NCBI GenBank assembly: GCA_019456165.1
Contig: VRUJ01000031.1
Coordinates: 1-50,865 of the forward strand
Length of the DNA: 50,865 bases
DNA from: Chloroflexota bacterium
Lineage (GTDB): Bacteria; Chloroflexota; Anaerolineae; Anaerolineales; UBA11579
Direction of reading: 5' to 3'
Every line of letters starts with the position of its first letter. The first letter of the stretch is position 1. This document shows, piece by piece, positions 26,542-33,639 of the stretch. A program made the position numbers and the translations under genes. The notes beneath the pieces were generated by a model. The model saw only the letters and a list, made by a program, of their open reading frames with translations. It did not search any database and was not told where the DNA came from.

Positions 26542-26781
26542 TTACCCTGCCAGGGTCATTGTGATTGGGGCAGAGGCCAGGATGACAAAGAAACCCATCA
26601 ACACCGCTGAAATCCAAACAATTTGGCATTGTCGGTGCAACTTTTTTGGAATACAAACCCCATTGGCACAATCTTCTTCGGCCTGAGGTCGATAAACCAC
26701 ATAGAACGCCTCTGAAAGCATCATAAAGCTGAACGTGAGCGTAAATCTACGGTAGCGCATCAAAATAGCAAACGGACACAT
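26542..26781 (-). pseudogene. MerT C-terminal remnant
   Basis: The 79-codon frame matches the C-terminal two-thirds of the mercuric transporter MerT: a hydrophobic helix, VVYRP, the cytoplasmic cysteine pair in DCANGVCIPKK and a last helix. The first helix with its vicinal cysteines is absent; upstream in the same frame the sequence runs (GHHWPGYS) directly into the stop of the HMA gene at 26827. No ribosome binding site precedes the ATG at 26781. It is therefore probably the leftover of a deleted merT, although a functional short form cannot be excluded. Confidence 0.6.
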
Positions 26782-26826
26782 ACTGTAGCCAGGCCAGTGA
26801 TGGCCGAACCTTTGCAGATTGTGCGT

Positions 26827-27054
26827 TCATAAAACCTCTACTTCATAACCGATCCAATCTAATTCGGTTTTGATTTTTTCCAGATCAACTTCATCAGACG
26901 AGAGATCTACCTGAATAACTTGGGTATTCCAATCAGCTTTTACTTCCTCAACCCCCGACAATTGCGCTAGGGTGAAAGTAACTGACCGTTCACAGCCAGC
27001 GCAATGCATGGTGTGATCGCCAACAACTTTGAGTTTGAGTGTTTTGGACATCAT
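26827..27054 (-). CDS. MerP-like/CopZ-like HMA metallochaperone
   Basis: A 75-residue HMA-domain protein with the site HTMHCAGC, no signal peptide, and AGGAG six bases before the start (two ATG codons in a row). It sits 23 bases after merA and before the MerT remnant, the place of MerP in mer operons. About half its residues match the paralogue at 24041-24268, including GDHTM and the W-T-Q-I/V-V-D strand. It likely hands Hg2+ or another soft cation to MerA or the ATPase. Confidence 0.88.
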   Translation of the reverse strand: MMSKTLKLKVVGDHTMHCAGCERSVTFTLAQLSGVEEVKADWNTQVIQVDLSSDEVDLEKIKTELDWIGYEVEVL

Positions 27055-27077
27055 TATAAACTCCTAATTCTTTAGTT

Positions 27078-28760
27078 TCATACTGCGCAGCAACTTAACA
27101 TCGCCACATCTTTCTCAAAGGCTAACGCTGCTAATTTCAATCCCTCAACCTGGGTGAGGTAGGGGAACATTGTGTCGGTTAGGTCATCCACTTTCAGACT
27201 GAATTTGATTGCCAAGGTAGCAGTCTGAATGACCTCGCCAGCCTCAGCGCCGATGATATGCGCTCCTAGCAAACGATTGGTCGCTTCATCGGCCACCAGC
27301 TTGATAAAGCCCCGCGTATCACGAGCAGCTTGCGCTCTGGCAACATGCTCAAAATTGACGGCGCTTGTTTTGACTTCGTAACCATCTTTTTTTGCCTCAG
27401 CTTCTGTCATACCAACCGTCGCAATCTGCGGATCAGTGAAGATCACCCCAGGTACAGTTGAAAGATCAAGTGCCTTTTTCGTATCAGTCAGGGCATTTTG
27501 GGCAGCCACCGAGCCACCTGAGGCGGCGACATAAACAAACTCTGGATTGTTGGTCACATCACCAGAAGCATAGATCGCAGGATTAGAACTCTGTTGATAT
27601 TTGTCGACGACGATCGCGCCGTTTTCATCTAGATCAACATCCACGTTTTCCAATCCCATGCCTTGAGTATTAGCCTCTCGCCCCAATGCCATAAATATCT
27701 GGTCGGCTTTGAATTCCTTTTCCTGTCCCATCACACGAGCACGAACGATCCGAGTGTCTCCATCACGACTGAGACGTTCAACTTGAACGCCGGTGATAAC
27801 GCCAATTCCTTCTTTTTCTAAATATTCCTTGATATTCCGTCCAATTTCTGGTTCGTGGTCTGGTACCAAACGGGTACTGCGTTGCAAGATAAGTACATCT
27901 ACACCAAAACGAGCCATTGTCTGGCCTAATTCCAAGGCGATTGCACGACCACCTAAAATGATGAGGGATTTAGGTAAGTGTTCTAACTCCATCAAAGTCG
28001 TACTATCGAGAGGTTCAACTTCTTCAATTCCTGGAAAATCTATCACGCTTGGGTGTCCGCCAGTAACAATGACGTACCGATTTGCCTTGTATATAGTATC
28101 TCCAACTTGCAACTTACCTTCCTCGGTGAAGCTGGCATAACCTTCGATATAGGTTATCTCTGGATAAGCAGCCAATACGTCCACATATTTGCTCTGGCGC
28201 ATATCAGAAACGAGGCTATCTTTTTGGGAACGAACAGTCTCCCAATCCAAGCTGCCTTTTTGGGTGTTAACACCCTCGAAGGGATGATGACCAGCAGTAT
28301 GCCAGGCTTCAGCGGCCCGGATGAGAGCTTTTGAGGGCACACAACCTATGTTGACGCAAGTGCCGCCGATAGTGCCATCACCCACTAAGCCAACCCTGAA
28401 TCCGAATTCAGTGCCCTTGATCGCGGCAGCAAATCCGGCTGAACCAGCACCAATCACCAATAGATCAAAATCGTTACCGCTACGTCCATTTGAAGAACCC
28501 GAGCCACTTTGTTCAAGGGTGTCATCCATTGTTGAACCGGTTTTGACTGTTGCCTGGTATCCCGCTCGCTTTACAGAAGTAGTCAGGTCAGCCTCGGCAA
28601 CCTCTGGCTCCACAGTGACGATTGCCATATTTGACTGCCAACCTGGAATTTCTACAGTCTCAACACCAGCAACTCTTTTGAGTGCTCTTTCAACATGATC
28701 TGGGCATGTATTACAAGTCATGCCCCGAACATCTAGTTCAATCTTTTTCATAATCGCCAT
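27078..28760 (-). CDS. merA: Mercuric reductase
   Basis: A 560-residue MerA. It has an N-terminal HMA domain (Cys16 and Cys19, GMTCNTC), a Gly/Ser-rich linker, FAD fold (LLVIGAGSAGFAAA), redox-active C135VNIGC140, the NAD(P) fold (LIILGGRAIALELGQ), the second FAD motif (YASGDVTNNPEFVYVAA) and the C-terminal vicinal pair Cys557-Cys558 (LSCCAV) that delivers Hg2+ to the active site of the partner subunit. This last pair separates true MerA from other disulfide reductases. AGAGG precedes the ATG. It is the first intact gene of the operon, and the enzyme reduces Hg2+ to Hg0 with NADPH. Confidence 0.95.
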   Translation of the reverse strand: MAIMKKIELDVRGMTCNTCPDHVERALKRVAGVETVEIPGWQSNMAIVTVEPEVAEADLTTSVKRAGYQATVKTGSTMDDTLEQSGSGSSNGRSGNDFDLLVIGAGSAGFAAAIKGTEFGFRVGLVGDGTIGGTCVNIGCVPSKALIRAAEAWHTAGHHPFEGVNTQKGSLDWETVRSQKDSLVSDMRQSKYVDVLAAYPEITYIEGYASFTEEGKLQVGDTIYKANRYVIVTGGHPSVIDFPGIEEVEPLDSTTLMELEHLPKSLIILGGRAIALELGQTMARFGVDVLILQRSTRLVPDHEPEIGRNIKEYLEKEGIGVITGVQVERLSRDGDTRIVRARVMGQEKEFKADQIFMALGREANTQGMGLENVDVDLDENGAIVVDKYQQSSNPAIYASGDVTNNPEFVYVAASGGSVAAQNALTDTKKALDLSTVPGVIFTDPQIATVGMTEAEAKKDGYEVKTSAVNFEHVARAQAARDTRGFIKLVADEATNRLLGAHIIGAEAGEVIQTATLAIKFSLKVDDLTDTMFPYLTQVEGLKLAALAFEKDVAMLSCCAV

Positions 28761-28802
28761 AATTACCTCTTTGTTGATATTTCAGCTAACTCTGTTTGTT
28801 CC

Positions 28803-28961
28803 CTAACTATATGATATATACACATTTTTTCCTTCCACTTCTTCGGTTGGGAAAGTGATAGCGAGGGAATAAAGCTGTTGCAACTTTCCTATTTGCTCTT
28901 TGATTTCTTCGTAATACCGGATTGTTTTAGCTGGTCAGCGGTGAGGTCTACTAATCCACAT
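28803..28961 (-). pseudogene. Remnant of a MerR-family regulator gene
   Basis: Downstream of the MerR-type promoter and before merA, the frame from ATG 28961 reads MWISRPHR-stop-PAKTIRYYEEIKEQ and ends at 28803. PAKTIRYYEEI is the second helix of the MerR DNA-binding domain; the residues after it jump to a helical stretch (GKLQQLYSL) like the dimerisation helix end. The HTH start, most of the effector domain and the metal cysteines are missing, with an in-frame TGA at 28935-28937. I interpret it as merR cut down by internal deletion. Confidence 0.55.
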
Positions 28962-29000
28962 ATTTCCAATCTGCCTCTAAAACAGGCTTTACTTACCACA

Positions 29001-29031
29001 AGTTTACACCTTCCAGTCACTGGAATGTCAA
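29001..29031 (-). promoter_or_regulatory. MerR/CueR-type promoter-operator of the mer operon
   Basis: On the minus strand a -35 TTGACA (29026-29031) and a -10 TAAACT (29001-29006) are separated by 19 bases, the overlong spacer that defines MerR-activated promoters. The spacer holds a perfect 15-base dyad TTCCAGTGACTGGAA (29011-29025), very like CueR/ZntR-type sites. It points towards merA. The neighbouring merR is broken, so control must come from elsewhere. Confidence 0.82.
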
Positions 29032-29319
29032 GGGTTTTATTATGCCAAGATTGGTGATATAAGTGGGTTTTTCACATTTGGACATAGGGCTTTAGCCCAT
29101 TGAAAACCACAGGATTTACCACTTCCATTAATTTAAATTGATACAACTTATGCAATTACCAGATTAACCTTTTATAATTTTATTCCCATAATTTACTTGG
29201 CAATCCATGCAATTTCAACAGCCTGCATTATTTTAAGAAACATCCTAATCTTACCTTCACTCTCTTACGGTATACTATACCTAATTCCAACTAGCCCAGA
29301 AGGAGCTCCCCCTACTCAT
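29032..29319. other. Divergent intergenic region, no gene
   Basis: Between the mer promoter and the MoxR start I see no supported gene. A short dyad GGGCTTTAGCCC lies at about 29087. An open frame runs into the MoxR gene from 29197 but has no family-like residues before the ATG at 29320. Confidence 0.5.
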
Positions 29320-30285
29320 ATGAAAGCATTCAAATCCGCGGCCCAAATCAAAGATAATCTGCAAAAACAGAGCTACATCGCTAGCGAGGAGATCGCCACC
29401 ATTATGTACCTCAGCCAGCAGTTGGGTAAACCCTTGCTCAGCGAAGGTCCCGCAGGAGTTGGGAAAACTGAGCTGGCTAAAGCCATCGCCGCAGCCACCG
29501 GGCGCGAACTGATCCGCTTGCAATGTTACGAAGGTTTGGATGAAACCAAAGCATTGTACGAATGGGAGTACGCCAAGCAGCTGCTTTACACGCAACTCTT
29601 ACGCGACAAACTCTCCTCCACCCTGTCTGATTCACGTAACCTGACCGAAGCAGCCGACCGCCTGGCCGCTGAGGAGGATGTCTTCTTTTCAATGCGCTTC
29701 TTGTTACAGCGTCCCCTGCTCAAAGCCATTCTCAGCGACCAACCCAGCGTCCTGCTCATTGACGAGATCGACCGTGCGGATGCAGAATTCGAGGCCTTCC
29801 TGCTTGAAATCCTCAGCGATTTTCAGGTCAGCATCCCAGAACTTGGCACGATTACTGCCAAACATATCCCTCTGGTAGTGCTGACCAGCAACAACACCCG
29901 CGAGCTGAGCGAAGCCCTTAAACGCCGCTGCCTATACTTATTCATCGATTACCCCTCATCCGAGCAAGAGCTGGCTATCGTACGGCTTAAGATCCCGGAA
30001 CTAGCCCCAAAGCTGGCCGCTCAAGCCGTTGAGGTTGTGCAGCGCTTGCGCGGCATGGACCTGCGTAAATCACCAAGCATCAGCGAAACCCTGGATTGGG
30101 CAAAAGCTTTAGTAACTTTGAACTCCTCCAACTTGGATTCGGAGACTCTGGATAAAACCCTCAGCGTACTATTGAAGCACGAGACCGACTTGACGCGAGC
30201 CAAAAGACGCCTACGGCAGCTCACCGGGGAACCTATGGAACCGGATGAAGACAGTGGTTTAGGGCAGTTCCGCATCCAGAATTAA
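29320..30285 (+). CDS. MoxR/CoxD-type AAA+ ATPase
   Basis: A 321-residue AAA+ protein of the MoxR group. Walker A GPAGVGKTELAKAIAAATG lies near residues 46-60, Walker B LLIDEIDRAD near 145, sensor 1 LTSNNTRELSEALKRRC near 190. The start ATG at 29320 gives the family length. It precedes a VWA-domain protein by 11 bases. MoxR-VWA pairs act as chaperone-like systems for maturation of metal enzymes or stress tolerance; CoxD/CoxE assist Cu-Mo CO dehydrogenase, but no cox genes are seen here. Confidence 0.92.
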   Translation: MKAFKSAAQIKDNLQKQSYIASEEIATIMYLSQQLGKPLLSEGPAGVGKTELAKAIAAATGRELIRLQCYEGLDETKALYEWEYAKQLLYTQLLRDKLSSTLSDSRNLTEAADRLAAEEDVFFSMRFLLQRPLLKAILSDQPSVLLIDEIDRADAEFEAFLLEILSDFQVSIPELGTITAKHIPLVVLTSNNTRELSEALKRRCLYLFIDYPSSEQELAIVRLKIPELAPKLAAQAVEVVQRLRGMDLRKSPSISETLDWAKALVTLNSSNLDSETLDKTLSVLLKHETDLTRAKRRLRQLTGEPMEPDEDSGLGQFRIQN

Positions 30286-30296
30286 GCGTAAGGACC

Positions 30297-31670
30297 ATGG
30301 AAGAACGCATCATCAAATTCATCTCAGCATTACGGGCACAAGGTTTACGCGTTAGTTTGGCGGAAAGTGAAGACGCCTTTAACGCAATTAATATGTTGGG
30401 CGTCCACGAGCGCGAGACTTTCCGTTTAAGTTTGCGCGCAACTCTCGTGAAAGATACCGCCGATCTGAAAGTATTCGATGAGCTTTTCCCGCTGTTCTTC
30501 AGCGCCAACACACCACCCCCGCTGATAAACTTGGCCGAAGATCTCACTCCGCAGGAGGCTGGCAAAATAGCTGAAGCCATCCGTCATTTCAACCAGCACC
30601 TGCAGAATATGCTGGATAAGTTGATGCACGGCGAACCTTTATCTCAGCAAGAATTAGAGCAGCTAGCCCAGATGATCGGGTTACAGCACGCCAACGACTT
30701 GCGCTACCAGGAGTGGATGGCGCGCCGTATGGAACAGGCCCTGCGTTTCGAAGAGGTCCGCGAGGCGATCCAAGAATTGATGGACACCCTGGCAGAGATG
30801 GATTTGGATCCCCAACGATTAGAGCAAATTCGCCAACTGTTGGAAGCCAATCAAGCCGCGCTGGGAGAACAACTCCGCCAATATGTCGGACAACGCATCG
30901 CCGAAAACCTTAGCGACCAACCTCCCGAGGAAGACATCGACCGCTTATTAAATAGGCCATTTAATGCCCTCTCCGAGAAGAACATGCAGATATTGAGAGA
31001 TGAGGTGCGCCGTCTGGCAGCCATCTTGCGCAGCAGGGTGGCTTTGCGCCAAAAACGAGCCAAGAGCGGCAAATTAGATCCCAAAGCAACTATCCGCACC
31101 AACCTGAAGCACAACAGCGTTCCCTTCCAAATTAAGTATCGCAACCGGCACCTTAAACCCAAGCTAGTTGTGCTTTGCGATATCAGCACCTCCATGCGCT
31201 ACTGCTCAGAGCTTATGCTCAGCCTGATCTATGCAATGCAAGACCTGGTCAGTAAGACCAACGCTTTCGCATTTATCGATCATCTGGAATACATCACGCC
31301 AGATTTCCAAGGCAAGAGAGCCAACGAAGCAGTGGGCAGTGTATTACGCCGCATTCCCACAGGCTATTACAGCACCGACCTGGGTTACACGCTGAGCAAC
31401 TTTGCCAGCGATTACCTGGATAAAATTGACAGCCGTACAACATTCATCATGGTTGGGGATGGGCGCAACAATTACAATAATCCCCAAGTTGAAATCTTCC
31501 GTACAATTTCCCGCCGCAGCCACCGCACCATCTGGATCAACCCAGAACCACGCATCCAATGGGGTACCGGCGATAGTGATATGTGGCAATATGCTCCCTA
31601 CTGCGACGACATACTCAAGGCAGCTACGCTCAATGAACTAACCGCCGCAGTCGATAAATTATTAAACTAA
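30297..31670 (+). CDS. VWA-domain CoxE-like protein
   Basis: A 457-residue protein. The N-terminal half is helical and Gln/Glu/Leu-rich (about 70-230). The C-terminal half is a von Willebrand A domain with the MIDAS motif DISTSM (about residue 300), a conserved Thr/Ser-rich STDLGYTL and the MVGDGRNNYN strand. This is the CoxE/YehP-like arrangement, cytoplasmic with no signal peptide. It is paired with the upstream MoxR ATPase (11 bases). Target enzyme unknown. Confidence 0.9.
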   Translation: MEERIIKFISALRAQGLRVSLAESEDAFNAINMLGVHERETFRLSLRATLVKDTADLKVFDELFPLFFSANTPPPLINLAEDLTPQEAGKIAEAIRHFNQHLQNMLDKLMHGEPLSQQELEQLAQMIGLQHANDLRYQEWMARRMEQALRFEEVREAIQELMDTLAEMDLDPQRLEQIRQLLEANQAALGEQLRQYVGQRIAENLSDQPPEEDIDRLLNRPFNALSEKNMQILRDEVRRLAAILRSRVALRQKRAKSGKLDPKATIRTNLKHNSVPFQIKYRNRHLKPKLVVLCDISTSMRYCSELMLSLIYAMQDLVSKTNAFAFIDHLEYITPDFQGKRANEAVGSVLRRIPTGYYSTDLGYTLSNFASDYLDKIDSRTTFIMVGDGRNNYNNPQVEIFRTISRRSHRTIWINPEPRIQWGTGDSDMWQYAPYCDDILKAATLNELTAAVDKLLN

Positions 31671-31710
31671 ATTCCTTCTTTAGGTTCTCTAAGTCTGGAT
31701 AATTTTTATT

Positions 31711-31826
31711 AGGACTTACGCAATTGATTAGTTTTCTGTCATAGACAAGGGGTTTAAACCCCTTGTTATTTATAAAAAAAAAAGAAACCTAAATGCACAA
31801 ATTTACTGTAGTTTTATGTAAGTCCT
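31711..31826. mobile_element. MITE-like element, copy 1
   Basis: A 116-base element with terminal inverted repeats AGGACTTAC and GTAAGTCCT. It holds a perfect palindrome CAAGGGGTTTAAACCCCTTG at 31746-31765, a poly-A run and the segment AAACCTAAATGCACAAA. A 110-base relative in the same orientation lies at 33133-33242. No coding capacity. The GGACTTACGCA-type terminus is common among small non-autonomous IS derivatives. Confidence 0.75.
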
Positions 31827-31840
31827 ATATATTAGCCAGC

Positions 31841-33130
31841 ATGAGCACATCCGACCAAGAGTACACTCGCAGCTTGCTGGTTAGGGGCATTGCAGCAGCA
31901 AAAGCAAATGAATTAAACTCGGCGCGTTCTTTTTTAGAACGAGTTTTAAACGCTCCGGCTGCGCGTCACCAGATCATTGATGCCTTATATTGGTTATCCG
32001 AGATCAGCCAAGACGCGGCTGAAAAACGCGAACGGCTGGTGGAAATATTAAGTTTAAACCCTGGAGACCCGCGCGCTAAACGCAGCCTGGCGCTGCTCGA
32101 AGGACGTTTGCAACCCAGCCAGATGATTGACCCCAACAAGTTTGAACCCACTTCCCCTGACGAACCCATCACCACAGATGCGCAGCGCTTTATGTGCCCA
32201 AATTGCGGCAGCCGAATGGTCTACACTCCCGATGGCAGCGGGTTGGTTTGCGAGCACTGCCAATATTCAGAAAACATGACTACAGATGAGACAATCGATG
32301 AACAAGATTTCATTATCGGCATGGCAACCGCCAGAGGCCACACACACGCGGTTGCTACCCGAAGTTTTTCCTGCGAGGCATGTGGGGCTGTTTATATTTT
32401 AGATTCCGAGAGAATTTCTCTCACCTGCCCGCATTGTGATTCGGTCTACACCTTTGACCAGGCCGAGGAACTTGAATTGATTCCCCCAGAAGGCATTATC
32501 CCATTCGCGATTAATCAATCCGAGGCACAGGCAGCCTTGCGGGTTTGGTTGAAGTCGATTGGAGTTAAGAAGCCTATTAGCATATTAGTTTCCCAAGGGG
32601 TTTATCTGCCTAAGTGGAGCCTTGACTTTAGCGGGTTAATCCCTTTTGCATATGAACGCTACCAAAATGAGAAATGGTCTACCGAAAACGGGACTGAATC
32701 TGCTCATTTCAACAATATCTTGGCGCCCGCCAGCGAACCTCAACCCGCAGGTTACGATCAAATAATTGAAAGCTTTGATCTTGAGCAATTAAAGCCTTTT
32801 CAGCCCGATTACTTGGCAAATTGGTTAGCCGAAACCTATAGGGTAAAAATGTCTGATGCTGCTTTGGATGGCCGCCTGGTTGTTCTGGAAAAAGCGAAAA
32901 AGAACATTATGTTGAAGCGTACTGGGGGCATGAAAGATCTGCGATTAGATTCATCCGGCTTATACATCCAATCTTTCAAACTCATTTTGCTGCCCATTTG
33001 GATAATGCGTTACCGTGTAAAAAAGCAAGAATTTGGGGCATTAGTAAACGGACAAACAGCTGAAGCTGCTGGAGAACATCCGGCCAGGGGTTTAAGAAAA
33101 TTTGCTAATTGGCTACTAGGAAATAATTGA
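31841..33130 (+). CDS. Protein with two zinc ribbons and a TPR-like start, unknown function
   Basis: A 429-residue protein. Residues about 5-85 look TPR-like (AAKANELNSARSFLERVLNAP). Two zinc ribbons follow: CPNCG...CEHC near 120-142 and CEACG...CPHC near 180-205. The rest (about 220-425) is a mixed region ending with a basic segment, no membrane helix apart from a hydrophobic LILLPIWIMRYRV strand. I start at the ATG at 31841; a longer frame from 31793 would begin inside the MITE. The gene is bracketed by two MITE copies in the same orientation. Function unknown. Confidence 0.8.
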   Translation: MSTSDQEYTRSLLVRGIAAAKANELNSARSFLERVLNAPAARHQIIDALYWLSEISQDAAEKRERLVEILSLNPGDPRAKRSLALLEGRLQPSQMIDPNKFEPTSPDEPITTDAQRFMCPNCGSRMVYTPDGSGLVCEHCQYSENMTTDETIDEQDFIIGMATARGHTHAVATRSFSCEACGAVYILDSERISLTCPHCDSVYTFDQAEELELIPPEGIIPFAINQSEAQAALRVWLKSIGVKKPISILVSQGVYLPKWSLDFSGLIPFAYERYQNEKWSTENGTESAHFNNILAPASEPQPAGYDQIIESFDLEQLKPFQPDYLANWLAETYRVKMSDAALDGRLVVLEKAKKNIMLKRTGGMKDLRLDSSGLYIQSFKLILLPIWIMRYRVKKQEFGALVNGQTAEAAGEHPARGLRKFANWLLGNN

Positions 33131-33132
33131 AT

Positions 33133-33242
33133 AGAACTTTCGCAAATGAGGAGTTTTCTGTTTTAGACAAGGGGTTTAAACCCCTTGTTCTTCACAAAAG
33201 AAACCTAAATGCACAAAATTATTGTGATTTTCGTAAGTCTTA
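33133..33242. mobile_element. MITE-like element, copy 2
   Basis: This 110-base copy has the same palindrome CAAGGGGTTTAAACCCCTTG (33168-33187) and the same AAACCTAAATGCACAAA segment as copy 1, with more diverged ends AGAACTTTC and GTAAGTCTT. It starts just after the stop codon of the zinc-ribbon gene. Confidence 0.72.
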
Positions 33243-33269
33243 TTGAACTAATACAGCTTTCCCCGAAAT

Positions 33270-33638
33270 TTAATTTTTCAAAAAATCTGTTATATGCAGT
33301 AATAAATTATCTATATCTAGTGGTTTACCCAGCACAATAAGCGCGCCTTCCTTCAAACCCTCCTGCACGAGCTGGTCAGTAGCATAAGCTGTCATCAGGA
33401 TCACGGCTAGCTTCTTGCGAATACTTCTTGCAGCTCTAAAAAGCTCCACCCCGTTCATTTCTGGCATCCTGATATCAGAAAGCATTATCTCAACCTTGCT
33501 GCGCTTAATTATCTCCAAGGCTTCCCGCCCTGAGTTGGCCGCTTCAACAGAGAAACCCTTGACATCAAAGATGTCAGCCAGAGTCCGCGTGATTAGCTTG
33601 TCGTCATCCACGACTAAGATACGTGGTTTTGGCTTCAC
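33270..33638 (-). CDS. Single-domain response regulator
   Basis: A 122-residue receiver domain with no output domain. Visible are the acidic pocket VVDDDK, the phospho-acceptor Asp in MLSDIRMPEMNGVEL, MTAYAT and the GKPLD lysine. I use the GTG at 33638, which begins one base after the stop of the kinase gene and has GGAG upstream; the frame remains open further upstream inside the kinase but without homology. It is co-transcribed with the kinase at 33640-36072 and is its likely partner, relaying phosphate to an unknown target. Confidence 0.9.
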   Translation of the reverse strand: MKPKPRILVVDDDKLITRTLADIFDVKGFSVEAANSGREALEIIKRSKVEIMLSDIRMPEMNGVELFRAARSIRKKLAVILMTAYATDQLVQEGLKEGALIVLGKPLDIDNLLLHITDFLKN

Positions 33639-33639
33639 T

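Noticed and set aside
26827..26829. TGA between the MerP-like gene and the MerT remnant as a fourth selenocysteine codon
   Set aside because: The HMA domain is complete at the TGA, no family member has a Cys there, and what follows is a truncated MerT lacking its own start. An ordinary stop fits better.
28935..28937. TGA inside the merR remnant as selenocysteine
   Set aside because: MerR proteins have no cysteine before the KTIRYYE helix and most of the protein is missing; this is decay.
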